A DNA stretch of 64,000 bases, taken from Podospora pseudoanserina (taxonomy: Eukaryota; Ascomycota; Sordariomycetes; Sordariales; Podosporaceae). The stretch is from positions 2,914,001 through 2,978,000 of the forward strand of contig NC_085923.1 in the NCBI RefSeq assembly GCF_035222485.1, read 5' to 3'. The translations under genes were made by a program, and so were the position numbers. The notes beneath the pieces are model-generated. The model saw only the letters and a list, made by a program, of their open reading frames with translations, did no database searches and was not told where the DNA came from. This document shows, piece by piece, positions 21,357-33,337 of the stretch (within the stretch, counting starts at the first letter, position 1; every line of letters starts with the position of its first letter).

Positions 21357-24300
21357 ATGGAGGCTGGGGACTATGACACCAATACTCTGTTAATTGTAAG
21401 AACGCTGCGCATACCCGTTTGGCCCCTCGATCCTATGCTAACATGTCGGACCTATCCTAGAACAACCTCTCTGCCGTTTCTTATCGTATCTATGAACCCA
21501 TTGCGTCCCACGCTTACACTTTTAATGCCTCCGATGTCCACGATGCGCTGCGCAACGATGGCCACCTGGTATATATGGACAGTGTCCGCCATGGAATTTG
21601 GTGCTTCTACCTCTCCACTGCCGACCCTGCCGTGAATCCGGAGTCGATTGGCCTTTTTGCGAGGATGGTGGTCTGCGGCTACACGTTAGGTCTTGTGGGA
21701 GAGGGGCACTTTAGGCCCGTTGATCTGTTCAAGAGTCGCATGTCGAGCGGGGATCCCATCAACACGCCGAGCAGCTCGTCTTCGGCCGGATTTGCCGCCG
21801 ATATGGGGCTGCAAAGAGCCCAGTCTTTCAACATGCCGACACCAACAACGGTTGGAAATGTGGTTCTGGCTGACGTCAAGGGCTATGCTTCGGTGCCTAT
21901 TCCCGAGATCCACCGATACTTCATGAAAGCTGCGTTAGAGTCCCTGACGACCTATTTCTGCCGACAAATAGGTGCTATCGCCCTGAACCCCCGTGCTGTC
22001 CTGCTTCCACCCGAGGCTCTCAATACGGACGATGCCGACCATGTCTCGGCCCTGGCGACCTTTCGGGTGTATTTGACCACCACTGGAACACTTGTTATCT
22101 CGCTCAATGTTTCCCTCTCCAAGAGCCTGGTTGCATGTTCACGGCCTTTTCAAGGTAGCATGATGCCTCCCAGTCCAATTCTAGCCGCCCCATTTGGACA
22201 TTTTGGATCCTTGCAGGGCATTCTTGATACGGATAACCAGGGCACTGAAAATGGGTTCGTTCAGTCCCCAGATACCCAGATTGGCCGGTTAAAGTCTGGG
22301 TCAGGGGAAAGGTTTTCTCAGTGGAAGACGTTGGTCTGCGAAGTCTTGAAAATGCATGGCATGTCATCCAGCATCTTGAATGGATGCTCGTGGTTAAATG
22401 TCCACTTTTCGCAAAGGAAACCATACGAACAGCGAGGCGACGGAAAGAATACACCGCTCGTCAACTCGGGTCCAAATGCGCCATGGCCATCTGTTTTGTG
22501 TTTTCGAAGAGCAAGGGTGGAGCCAGTGAGCGATGTCAACTTTGACAAGGCGGTGCCAGGGAATGCTGGAGAGCATGGTGATCCTCTGAGCATGGTGAAG
22601 AGTTGGTGTCAAGGGTTGTCTAAGCGAGAGGAGGATATGTCACTAAGAAAAAAGGAACGGGAAGCTGCGCTTCTTCGTGAAAAAGCCGAAGTGGACGGCA
22701 GAAATATCCAGCTTAACGGTCACTCGCCAATGAACCCCCGGCGACCAAGTAACGCAGGACCAGCTCTAACAGCAGCAGGCGTCATGTACCCGACACCGCC
22801 GGATGGAGTTCTTCAGCCAGGAGTTATGCCCTTGTTCGATGGGACAACGGTCAGCCCAGCGAATCTCCCCCCCCAAAATGTGGTGGTCGATATGGAAGTA
22901 AATATACAACAGGATGTTTCAATGACGGATGGCTTTGGTGTTGGATGGGATGGTCAGGAGTCGAAACCTGAACCGACAACGGCTGGGTTCACAGACGAGC
23001 ATATGTATGGCGATTTGGACGAGGATATGTTTGGAGGAAACGAACTCACGGATGCGGACTTCAGCTTCTTTGATCAGCCAGCGGATAAACTGGATCTAGA
23101 CTCTCATCAAGTGGACGGCACCGGGCCTTCTATGGACCTCCAGTTAACGAATAACACAGCGGCTCAAGAACCCGGACGAGCTACCCAAGGACCGAATAGT
23201 CGTCAACCAGGCCCTACAAATGCACAACCACAGTTTACGAAACCTGAACTTAAACACGCTCGCAGTATTCTCGCTGAGAGTCGACAGCAAATAAACGCCC
23301 AAAATTTTAATCATAATTCGGCAGTGGGTATCAAGAGGCAGACCAGTCCCTTCAACCCAGAAACTGTCTTCAAGAAAATCAAAGCCTCCCTTCAGCCAGT
23401 ACCTCCCTCACGGGTGGCACCCAAAGGCGGTCCTCCGCGGCGCCGGAGCGTGTTTGAGAGGGTGGAATTCAACCCTGCCCTTTCACTTGATAGCGTCAAA
23501 TATCAAGCGAGCGGACCATTTACGTACCAGCCACCAACACTCAACAGCTATCTGCCAAACGAGGGCCCTCTAACCACCGGTCGCCTGCTCGGATCTGCCA
23601 AACAACGGCGAAACATCAAAGAGTTGTCGTTTGATCTGCTTGGCTTACAGAAGAGGATCAACGGTGCAGGTGCCAGTCCAGCCAAAAGAGACGAAGGACT
23701 GTCGGATGACGACGAAAGTAGTTTGGAATCGGATGATGATACGACAAGCAATGTCAGCGCACGCGCCTCTTCTCCAGCAAAGTCGAGTGTGCTGAGAAGG
23801 CGGCCTGACGATGATGTTATTTCCATGGCGGCTTCGTTCAAGGACCTGGAGAATTATGCCACCGACTCCCCCGGTTATTCTCCGAATGACATGATCCGCC
23901 TTTCCAACTCGGAAGTGCCAGAGTTGTCGCTGACGAGGTGGTTTGCAGACCCGGAGCCGGTGCCGCTCCGTATATCTGTCTCGGACGATGATTTTATTAC
24001 TGTTGCGCAGGTCCTTACCGAGCAAGCGGCTGGTGGGACTTTGAGGTTGGAGCCAGAAAGACCATGCTCCGAGATCCGGGACACACGTCAGGGGTTGGTA
24101 GATGCCATTCGATACTCTATTCAGGGACTTCAACGGGCTTTGCCACGGGCACTGATGGGTGCGACTGAGTGCCATTTTCGGGCGTTTGCTGAGGTTCAGG
24201 ATGTGCCATTATTGGTTCAGCCAGTCCAGCCACAGAGTCGGGTGCAAATGAGGCCGGCTGATCTAGGCAGGCCAACATTTCAAATACTGCCAGTACCCCA

Positions 24301-25864
24301 TATTGAAGTCCGTCGCAATAATGGCCAGCTAGCGCTGTTACCTTCAGCACTTACCTTCTGGGAGAGCTTGGGTCTTGGTCCAGCGCAAGGTGCCAAAGAT
24401 GTTGTCGCTGTGTGTGTGTTTCCACACGGAGAAGGCATGCGGGACAATGCTACCGTCTTCTTGGAGAGGATGAGAAGCATGTACGAGTTGATGAATTTTG
24501 GAAGTCATGCCAAGCTGCCCACGACGGCGAGTATTGTGGACGGGCTTGTCTCTGTCCCAATCGATCAGGGGTTTGTCTCTCCCGGTATGCATCTTTCCAG
24601 GCCTCACTCAATCTACACCGACCACATGGCCAACTTGGCCCTATCACTCGCCAACGTGCCAATGACGGAGAAGAACTTTGTCGTGTATTTCGCATACAAC
24701 CCGGAAAACCCGACGTCCATCGTGGATTCCTGCTGCGCCTTCCAGGAGTTATTTGAACATTACAAACGCTGCATGCTAGAGAGGAAAAAGCAGATCCTCA
24801 ACGAACTCGTCCTCCAACTCATCCCGCTCGACCTCATTGCGTCGGATACCTCGATGGTTGTCTTGCCAACGCCAGAGTGCATGCGCCTCTGCATCGAAAC
24901 CTACGACCGCTGCACTCTATTCGGTGGCCCTATGCCCGCCCCGGCAATCATCCTCGAGAGCGCCCTGCCCAGGGAAGTCCCCTTTCGAATATCCCCCACC
25001 CCGTCCCCGGACGTCCTCCACGAAAACAGCCACATGCATGTCGCCTACGCGCAAAGCACAGACGAGCGCTGGGTGACGGCAGCGTGGACCGACCCCCGCG
25101 GCCAAAAGCAAATGACGGCCTCGTACTGCCTGGGCCGAAGGAACAAACCGCTAACCCGCCACATTAGCGAGGTGATATCCGAAATCTGGGAAACGACCTA
25201 TGACCTCATCTCGTCGTGTAAAGTCTCGTGGAAAATCATCGTCACCAAGTCAGGCGTGATGGAACCCCAGGAAGCGGAGTTGTGGATCGCAAAAAGTCAG
25301 GACGAGCACAGGGTTGTGACGAGCTTGACGCTCGTGGTGGTGGATGCGAACCCGAGCTTGCAGCTTGTGCCGCCGGTGGTGAGGATGCCGCCTGCTGGGG
25401 TGCATGCCGCGTTTTATACCACGCCTGTGTCGACGCCGCAGCCGTTTTCGGTGCTGTCGCCTGAACAGGGGAACAATAACCCGCCTACGCCGACGGTTGT
25501 GAGTAGTAGTCATAATAACCCGGCGACGCCGAATGATAATACCAATAATGATGGTGGGCAGGGGGGGGATGGGAATGGGGTCGAGAGGACGGTGGTTGAT
25601 GTTTGGGATAGTGTTTACTCTGTTGTTGTCGCGCATAGGCTGAGCAATAGTCTGGGTTTGACCGAGATTAATCCTGCTTGGGCGAGCGGGTATTTAGTGA
25701 GGAGGAATGCGAGTAGGGGGGAGGATGTGCCTGGGGTGATGGAGGTGGGGTTGGTGTGGTGTGAACAGGTGAATGCCAGGGGTGTTGGGTATGAGGGGGT
25801 GCTGAGGGAGGTGATGGGGAGTTTAGGGGTTTGGGGACGTTGGCGAGGGCGAGGGGGTGTATGA
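21357..25864 (+). CDS. MED13: Mediator complex subunit 13 (CDK8 kinase module)
   Basis: Two exons, 21357-21395 and 21461-25864, with a 65 nt intron (gtaaga donor, TGCTAACA branch), give 1,480 residues. Med13 (Ssn2/Srb9) links the CDK8 kinase module to core Mediator and controls RNA polymerase II transcription. Seen: the N-terminal Med13 block YRIYEPIASHAYTF and HDALRNDGHLVYMDSVRHGIWCFYL; a long, Ser/Pro/Asp-rich middle of about 500 residues, probably disordered; and a C-terminal third (VVAVCVFPHGEGMRDNATVF; CMLERKKQILNELVLQLIPL; HVAYAQSTDERWVTAAWTDP) that fits the MID/PIWI-like Med13 C-terminal domain. Codons near the end become GT-rich in third positions with poly-Asn, a low-complexity insert near residue 1,360. 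The start is the ATG just before the intron; it gives MEAGDYDTNTLLINNLS. Confidence 0.93.
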
Positions 25865-26389
25865 CGGAGGAGAGGGATCTCAGGCCTTGGCATGTGGGTG
25901 TTGTTGAACGGGGGTGTAGGGTGTTGGGGTTGTTGATGTGATTTTTTATTTTTTTATTTTTATTTTTGGAGGAGGGGAGGGGGGGGTGCGAACGAATCGA
26001 ATGAAAGTGTAGATATGTTTTGTATGGAGCGGACACTTTTTCCCTCATGTTTTGAAATGGCGGGGGTATGGATATGGGTTTTTGTAATTTGTTTTTCTCT
26101 GTTCATGAGATGCTAGGGGTTACGGGACAAAGTGTGCGTGCATTGTTTGTTTTGTCTTTTTTGTCTAGCGAGAGAGAAAGAGGGGGGTAGATTTGTTGGA
26201 ATGCATGAATGGATACCATGTGTAGGATATATAGCCTACAATTTGTCTATAACAATGAATAAGTGGATAGCATTGGTTCAGAGTGTCTATTCCCTACCCT
26301 CTACGGGTACCCATCTATCAAACGCCCTTGCTTTCTATCTCGAAACAAGAAAATGACCACCCATCTATCCCAAATACTGACATCACCCC
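25865..26389. other. Convergent spacer between MED13 and MTA phosphorylase
   Basis: 3' flanks of two genes. An AT-rich run (25940-25970) follows MED13 and fits a 3' UTR or polyadenylation region. No gene is seen. Confidence 0.6.
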
Positions 26390-27431
26390 TTAATTCTCCC
26401 AAAAACCCGGAAACAAAAATTCGACCCTCTTCATCGCCTCGGAATCCCTCCCCTCAGGCTTGGTCATAAACTTAACCGCCCCCTGCGCGCTCCCCTCCCA
26501 GTGCTTCGCCAGCACCAAAGCGCTATTCTCCTGCTTGCACAGCTCATCCAGCACCGCACCAACAAGATGCTTGGCGTTCTCGCTGTTGGCAGCCATATAC
26601 TTCATCACCATGGCCACATCCACATCCTCCCCCTCCGTGTTCCTCCAGCAGTCGTAATCAGTAGCCATGCAGATCATCTGATAGGCCAGCTCGGCCTCCC
26701 TTGCGAGCTTGGCCTCGGGAAGCGCGCTCATGTTGATGACGGAACCGCCCCAGGAGCGGTACATGTTGCTCTCGGCCCTGGTGCTGAACTGGGGGCCCTC
26801 CATGCAGACGACCGTCCCCTCCTTATGGAGAACCACTCCGTCGCCCTTCATGGCCGCGGCGCACTTCTGGACGATTGCCGAGAGCTTCGCGTCGAAGGGG
26901 TCGGCGAAGCCGACGTGGCCGACTACGCCGCCTTCGAAAAAGGTAAAGGGACGGATGCCCTTGGTGCGGTCGATGATTTGGTCGGGGACGACAAAATCCA
27001 TGGGCTTGATATGCTCTTGGAGGGAGCCGACGGCGGAGAAGGCGATGATGGAGCGGACGCCGAGGGAGCGGAGGGCGGCGATGTTGGCACGGGCGGGGAC
27101 CTCGTGGGGGGCGATTTGGTGGTGGGCGCCGTGACGGGCGAGGAAGGCGATGGGGACGCCCGAGTGCTCGATGATGAGGATGGGAGAGGAGGGGGCGCCC
27201 CAGGGGGTAGTGGGGGTTACGGAGGCGATGGGGACGAAGCCTGGGATTTGGGAGAGGCCGGTTCCGCCGATAACGGCGATGTGGACGGGCCCTGGGGGGA
27301 GGTGGTTATGTTAGTGATTATCATGCCATAAGAGGTCTATAAGGGGGGCGAATTGGACGAGGCGCATCGTCTGTCGCATTGGAGGGAGGGTACATACGGT
27401 CAAAGGTGGTGGGGAGAGCCGAGACGGTCAT
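26390..27431 (-). CDS. MEU1: S-methyl-5'-thioadenosine phosphorylase
   Basis: Two exons, 27431-27398 and 27291-26390, with a 106 nt intron (gtatgt donor, CACTAACA branch), give 311 residues. The enzyme phosphorolyses methylthioadenosine to adenine and methylthioribose-1-phosphate in the methionine salvage pathway. Seen: IAVIGGTGLSQIPGF near residue 17 with the phosphate-binding GGTG; the LARHGAHHQIAPHEVPARANI block; IIAFSAVGSLQ; VVCMEGPQFSTRAESN, the purine-nucleoside phosphorylase signature region; and MATDYDCW near residue 225, the adenine-site region typical of MTAPs (family knowledge). The first exon encodes only 11 residues and the splice restores DRPVHIAVIGG, so the start is well supported. 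It is divergent from the CTR86 gene. Confidence 0.95.
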
Positions 27432-27931
27432 GATGGGCGGATAGGGGCGATTGGGCGATGGGTAGACAATCTGGGAAAATGAAGAGAGTTAAGGGAACAG
27501 AACCACAACGCTTCCAAGTGCAAAACAAGAATGCGCGCGAGATATCTGGTATTTGTAAGACACCACTGAGCCGAAGACACCCTGCCTGCTCTGACAATTT
27601 ATGGCGGGGCTCTCGATGCGAATTTTACCCCGCCGTTGGAGAGACGTTGCGGTCGACGGGGATTCGACAGGGGTTATTATGTGACGCTAGACTCAGAGGG
27701 GTTTAGCGCAGAAGGTCGATTTCGAGCAACGGCCAAAGGTTGGGTGGTTGATCGACTCTCTTTAACTTTGATCTCATATTAAAGTTTGTCAGCTTGTTCC
27801 CTTTCTTTCCCTTCATCGGTTCAACGTGGTGCTACTGTACGTGTACGGCTAGGGTCAAACCATCGATTCAATCAAGTTTCACAAGCTTCAAAAAACTGTT
27901 GCCTCGACTGGGCCATCCATCTCCATCAACC
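27432..27931. promoter_or_regulatory. Shared divergent upstream region of MEU1 and CTR86
   Basis: 500 bp between the two start codons. The part next to CTR86 is pyrimidine-rich with a short leader. No obvious TATA box or repeat is seen. Confidence 0.5.
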
Positions 27932-30900
27932 ATGACAGGAGCCGAGGCCGCAAACATTGCGGCAAACTCACCACCACCACCACCACCACCACCTCTCGAG
28001 CTCGAACCATTACCTAGAAACAGTAATGGACGGCGGCCACTCAGCATCGAGGAGGTATGCTTCACCTCGGCCATGACCTGCTTCGAGGGGTTGCTAAAGC
28101 TGGACCCCGCCATCGGCACAAGAACCATGTTCTATGTCACCAAGTTCATTTCACGGACTTTGGAAAAAACACATGCCCTCAAGGATGTCAGGGAAAATCT
28201 GTCAAAAAGCGTCGAGGTCTGGATATGGTTAACCAGAGACTTTGCCGCTGCCATCCCCAGTTTAACAACCCGTTCCATTGGACCTCTGGCCAGCTTGAAT
28301 GATCCAGACAAGGGCGTCACGGCTCAGGAGAGCACAACTTTGATCACCAAAAATTACCAATCTTTGAGGGACGATCTTCAGCTGTTGATCAAGTTGATGC
28401 ACATTGCTAGAAATCTCCTGGTTGTGCCCGAGCCTGAGATCCCCCAAGATTTATGTGCTGCGGCCCAGTTCGACCAGATGCTCTACCAAACCATCATTCT
28501 TTGTGTTAATGTCACAAGTAAGGCTTACGACGGCGATATTCTGGAAGAGGGTGCCAGGCTGAAGTTGAGCGAGATCACCGAGCTGTGTAAGTCCTCTAAC
28601 CCCAAGTCCTGTAGCTACGGATACCATCACTAACTCCAAAGACAGATAAGAAACTGCTGGTTACGTGTCTTCAACAAGCCCACAACTGGATTGCCAAAAA
28701 TGACAGAAACAAAATGTCGTTCTGGTCGACTGTTCTTTTCGACGAGGACGCCATGGAAGATAGCAGCCTGTATGGAGAGGGAGAGTTCCGGCCTGATGTC
28801 GCCAAAACGGAGGTGCAAAACTGGTATGAGCGCAATTCCGAGTTTTCTCCCAAAGCTCGCCAACTCCTCGTTGAATACGAGGAGACGGTAGCACGTCATG
28901 GCATTCCTCCAGGACATTTACCATGCATCTCACCACTGGCCTGGAACTGGCTGCCAGAAGGCTCGGTGAGGGCCCGTGCGGACAAGGCATCAGACAACAC
29001 CAAGATCACGCCGCAATGGGTAGAGGACGAGCCCGACAAGTTCACCCAAGACCAGCGTTATGGACGCGTGTCACGAGAGGTGGATGTCTGGTGGCTCAAG
29101 ATCCGCGATCCCAATTACGAAAGCTGGGTGGTTCCGATGCCGACGGTCGAGTTTGCCCAGCAGAGAACAGAAAACTGCAAGGCCAATCTCGTCAACCGGT
29201 ACGCGCATGCCTACAGGACAGAAGAGCACGAGGTTGAGGACTCGGTGCACTCTGCTGAAGGAAACCCACCACCCGAGGGATTGGGAGAGCAAGATGCCAA
29301 GGAGGGTGGCCATTACGCTCATGACTATAATGACGACATGATCGAAGAGGAAGACATTGACGATGACGAGTCCTACGGGGAAGGTCCCATGAGTGGCCTC
29401 CTCACCGAGGTGCCCAACATTTTGGATCCCAAGCAGATCGAAGCCCTCCACATGATTGTCAAGTCGTGTATTCTCGACAACGCCGGTCTCGCGCTTAGTA
29501 ACGCGGGGGAAAATCTGCAAAAGACCAGGTGCAGAATGTTTCTTGCGCTGGAATGCGGACGGAGTTTGCTTCGGGAAATACTCGTCTTCATTGCCGTGTG
29601 GGAGAAGTCGGAGCAATCACTCATTTTCCAGCTCACGACGCAGATTGTGGAGGCGATTCACCATAGTGCCCTGATCCCCTACGCCTGGCAGTCGTTGAGA
29701 ATACCAAAGGATATAATCTCACCCGCTCAGACAGTCTTGCTGCGGCTGGTCAACAACATGTTCCGGGCTCGGAATGCCGATCCACCAAAGGCAGAGTCGA
29801 AGGAGCATCTTCGAGATGTCAAGCTTTTGCATTTCCTGTTTATTCAGTTCCGTAGTCGGATTGTACCCGAGTGCGCTGCCTTGATGCATCTTCAGGCGCA
29901 GATTAGGAACGAGTTGTGTGATCCATCGGATTTTCCCGTCGACAGCTGGGATATGGAGCGTGCAAAGGATGGGCTGACGCAATTTTTGGAACTCTTGTCA
30001 ACGGTCAATGAGCTGCAGGAGACGAGGCATTATCTTATCGAGTGGGAGGCGGCTTACGAGCTGATCGTATTGCTCAAGGGGCTTGAGGCCGGTGTAGAAA
30101 AGGCAACCATGGTTCAGCCAGTGCCTGCCCGTTCTGCCCAACGCCAGCAGCACGATACCCCCGACCATGACGATCACGGTTACGACTCGGAGGACCACCC
30201 TCTCGCTCCCCCTCCCCCGCTTCAGGAGCCAGCACACAAGTTCCCCTGGGCTGGCATAAAAGGCCAGATCCTCCATATTCTGGCCGGTCTGCTCCAGCCA
30301 CCCAACGGGCGAAACGGTCCCGGCAACCCGGAGGTCCAAGACCAAATCCTCCGCCACAACGGTCTCGTCCCCCTACTCAACTGCTGCGTCTACGACGACC
30401 ACAACCGGTTCGCGAGAGAGCGGGTTCAGATCTGTCTCAAGTGGTTGATGGACGGCTCCAACGCGGCTAACAAATTCCTGAGGGATCTGGTGGCCATGAA
30501 CCCCCAGCCTAGCCCACAACAACTCGCGCAACAGGCGGCTCAACAGGGTCTTAGGGTAGACGGTCTGCCATCAGATGTTAGAGTTCGCACCCGTGGGACG
30601 CAAGATGAAGCCGCTCCTCCTCCGAGACCTAACCTGAGCGCTGTCCACGCCCCCTCAAGCAGGTCCCTGCCTCCCCTGGTAGCGACGAATGCTGGGCCGG
30701 GGAATCCAGGGGGCCCTCCTCCTCCGCCGCCACCGGGACATGTACCTGTCACGGCGGTGTTGGAGGTGGAGGTGGATGAGAATGGGGAGATTGATAGGGA
30801 TACGCTGAAGGAACATATACTGCCTCCGATCAGGGGGGGTGGTGGTCAACAAGGGGAGAGGAATAGGTCAGAGGAGTTGTTGAGGAATATTATGACTTTG

Positions 30901-31158
30901 GCGGATGAGCAGGCTGCTGCTGCTGCTGTTGCGGCGGGGGCGGGGGTGGGGGTGGTGGAAGGTGGAGTGATGGGGGGAAACAATAATACTCATCCGAGGA
31001 ATCGGTCGGAGGAGTTGTTGAGGGATATTATTACGTTGGCGGATGAGGCGGCGAGGTTGGCGATGAATAGTCGGCCTGGGGGGGGTGGGGAGGGGGATGA
31101 GACGGAGGAGGAGGTGGAGGAGGAGGAGGAGGAGGTGGAGGAGGAGGAGTTTATGTGA
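27932..31158 (+). CDS. CTR86: Ataxin-10 domain protein, Ctr86-like
   Basis: Two exons, 27932-28586 and 28646-31158, with a 59 nt intron (gtaagt donor, CACTAACT branch), give 1,055 residues. Seen: a poly-Pro stretch near residue 12; a helical armadillo-like body (LLQLLIKLMHIARNLL-type region, then ILDPKQIEALHMIVKSCILD); and the ataxin-10 domain near residues 755-835, with EVQDQILRHNGLVPLLNCC and DDHNRFARERVQICLKWLM. In this family, yeast Ctr86 is essential but poorly understood, and human ataxin-10 works in cytokinesis and cilia. This protein is about twice yeast Ctr86 in length. The C-terminus is unusual: a 17-residue motif RNRSEELLR(N/D)I(M/I)TLADE occurs twice, followed by a poly-Glu tail. 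Function in this organism is inference from family. Confidence 0.85.
30859..31047 (+). repeat. Duplicated coding segment in the CTR86 C-terminus
   Basis: Two near-identical 51 bp stretches, 30859-30909 and 30997-31047, encode RNRSEELLRNIMTLADE and RNRSEELLRDIITLADE. They are separated by an Ala/Gly/Val-rich linker of about 29 codons. Confidence 0.9.
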
Positions 31159-31345
31159 AGCCGTCTGAAAAGGCAGATATAGATTATACCGGCAAATAGA
31201 AAACGAACTTTGGGGCCGGACGGAGTTGGAAGGGTTAAAAGCATTGCAGGCGTCTGTTTTTCTCGCGGATTTAAGAGAGTATCAAATTTCGGAAGGGTGA
31301 TTACATCCGCGCAGTCTATATCAGGGTGATAATATCGTGCGGATC

Positions 31346-33337
31346 ATGCCCGTCTGTCTCTGGAATCAAGCGCTTATCCCTACCTGTCTGGTCGAGCCAG
31401 GTAAGCACCATGAATCTGCTACATATCTACCCCGCGGTACCTTGGTACCTTTGTTCAGACGACAGTTCCAATTCACCTACACAGTCAGCCAGCACCAACA
31501 ACGCAATGCGGACGAAGCTGCGCCTCCATCCAAAAAGGCGGCGAAAAAGGTCGAAGCCAAGGCCAGAAAGGAGGCATTGAAGGCACAGCGCGCCGAAGCA
31601 CGCCAGGCACCTTCCTCTGCTGTCGAACTTGATGACCCTGCCAAGGGCTTTTATGGACAAGCTCCTACCACGCCCATCGTCTTTTCGTCCAGTGCCGAAG
31701 ACATCAGTTTTCGGAACTTTAGCGATGGAAATGTAGAAGGCAAAAGTATCATTCTCAGAGCATAGCTCCAAACCTCCCGGACTCAGAGTGCCAAGATGGC
31801 CTTTGTTGAACTACGGGAAGAAGGCAACTGGTATGTGATGGCAGATCACCATTCTTCTCTTGGGTGTCCATAACCTAACTTTCCTCCATTGAATCAGGAC
31901 GATCCAGGGTGTCGTGACGGCCACATCGGAGCCCCCCGAGCAGGAGTCACCCATCATCAGCTGACCGATGGTGAGGTGGATCGCTGGAATCAACCCTGAG
32001 AGCTTCGTGGTGATTGAGGCCGGGGTACAGCGACCGATCGAACCTGTCAAGCGCTGCCGGGTGTCGAACTTTGAGCTTCGGATCACAAGATGCTATTTGC
32101 TGGCACCAGCACCGGTTATTCTGGGCATGACACTGGCCGCCGCCAACCGACCAGTTGTTGACTTCAATGATGAAGCTATCGGGGCCAAAGCTGGTGTCAG
32201 AGAGGAAGAAGAGACCGATAAGGAGGGGCCCCCAGCCGCAAGTATGCTTGTGCATTTGGACAATATCGCCATGCACAAACGAGCTCCGGTTCAACAGGCC
32301 ATTGCGGTAAGGTCGTAACAGTTCTCTACACAGTGATCTTCTTGTTACTAAACCAGTCTTTTTTTCTGCCAGGACATCCGCATGGAAATGAAACATCTGT
32401 TTCGGTCGTACCTCAAGGCTCGGGGCTTCAAGGAATTCGAACCACCCTCTCTGATTGGCGCAGCATCTGAAGGTGGCAGCAATGTTTTCCGTATGCCGTA
32501 CTTTGCTAGGAGGCTTTCCTTGCTCAGTCGCCGCAGTTCTACAAACAATTCGAGATTGCTGGGGGGAGAAAACGCGTGTTCAGCATCGCATCAGTTTTCC
32601 GCGCTGAGAATTCCAATACTCCCCGTCACATGACTGAATTTACGGGCCTCGATCTCGAAATGGAAATTCGTCACAACTACAGCGAGGTTCTCTATCTTCT
32701 GGAAGGGGTTCTTTATATATTCCGCCAAGTCCACCGGATTTTCAAGGACGAGATTGAACTCGTCCGCTCCGTCTACCCGTCTAGCGAGATACTTTTGCCC
32801 GAACCTGGCCAGGAGGTTCGCCTAACGTTTACACAGGCTCAACAACTTCTTCGCGAGGAAGGGCCGGCGGAGTTCCGTCATGTGCGCGATGACGAGGATA
32901 TGACTACACCACAGGAGAAGGCACTCGGCGCCTTGGTGAGGCAGAAGTTCAATACGGACTTTTACGTCGTCGACAAGTTTCCCGAAACTGCCAGGCCGTT
33001 CTACGCAAAGCTGGACGACACGACAGCGGCAGGCTCAGCTGAAGGTGCTGTCAAGGTCACGAATGCGTTCGACATGTTTCTGCGAGGACAGGAGATCCTC
33101 TCTGGTGGGCAGCGCATCAACCATCCGAACGAGCTGGAGGCCCGCATCAGGGCTAAAGGTATTGATCCCGCGAGTCCTGGTATCGATGGTTATGTTCAGG
33201 TGTTCCGCCAGGTTGGAGTGCCGCCCCATGGCGGTGGCGGTATTGGCCTTGACCGCATCGTTGCGTGGTACCTGGGCCTCCCGAGCGTTCACCTCGCGGC
33301 TTACTATCCGAGGACTCCGCGAAGACTGTTGCCATGA
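31346..33337 (+). pseudogene. Interrupted paralogue of cytosolic aspartyl-tRNA synthetase
   Basis: The conceptual product follows eukaryotic cytosolic AspRS end to end: a Lys/Ala-rich N-terminus (PPSKKAAKKVEAKARKEALK), an OB-fold anticodon domain, class II motif 1 region (MKHLFRSYLKARGF), motif 2 (VFRAENSNTPRHMTEFTGLDLEM), motif 3 (GGGGIGLDRIV) and the usual end PRTPRRLLP. Two introns are kept in good order (31831-31897 and 32307-32372). The frame is broken three times: a TAG at 31763-31765 where an Arg is expected, a TGA at 31962-31964 in an Arg/Lys position, and a one-base loss near 32508-32512 (FAR/EAFLAQ). Active-site motifs are intact, so decay looks recent, but the protein is clearly divergent from housekeeping AspRS. 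A functional AspRS must exist elsewhere. No DUF2156 domain follows, so it is not an intact ErdS-type fusion. Confidence 0.8.

Noticed and set aside
26501-27331. Open frame of 276 codons on the plus strand
   Set aside because: It is Gly/Asp-rich and opposite MTA phosphorylase, whose family motifs are in the minus frame.
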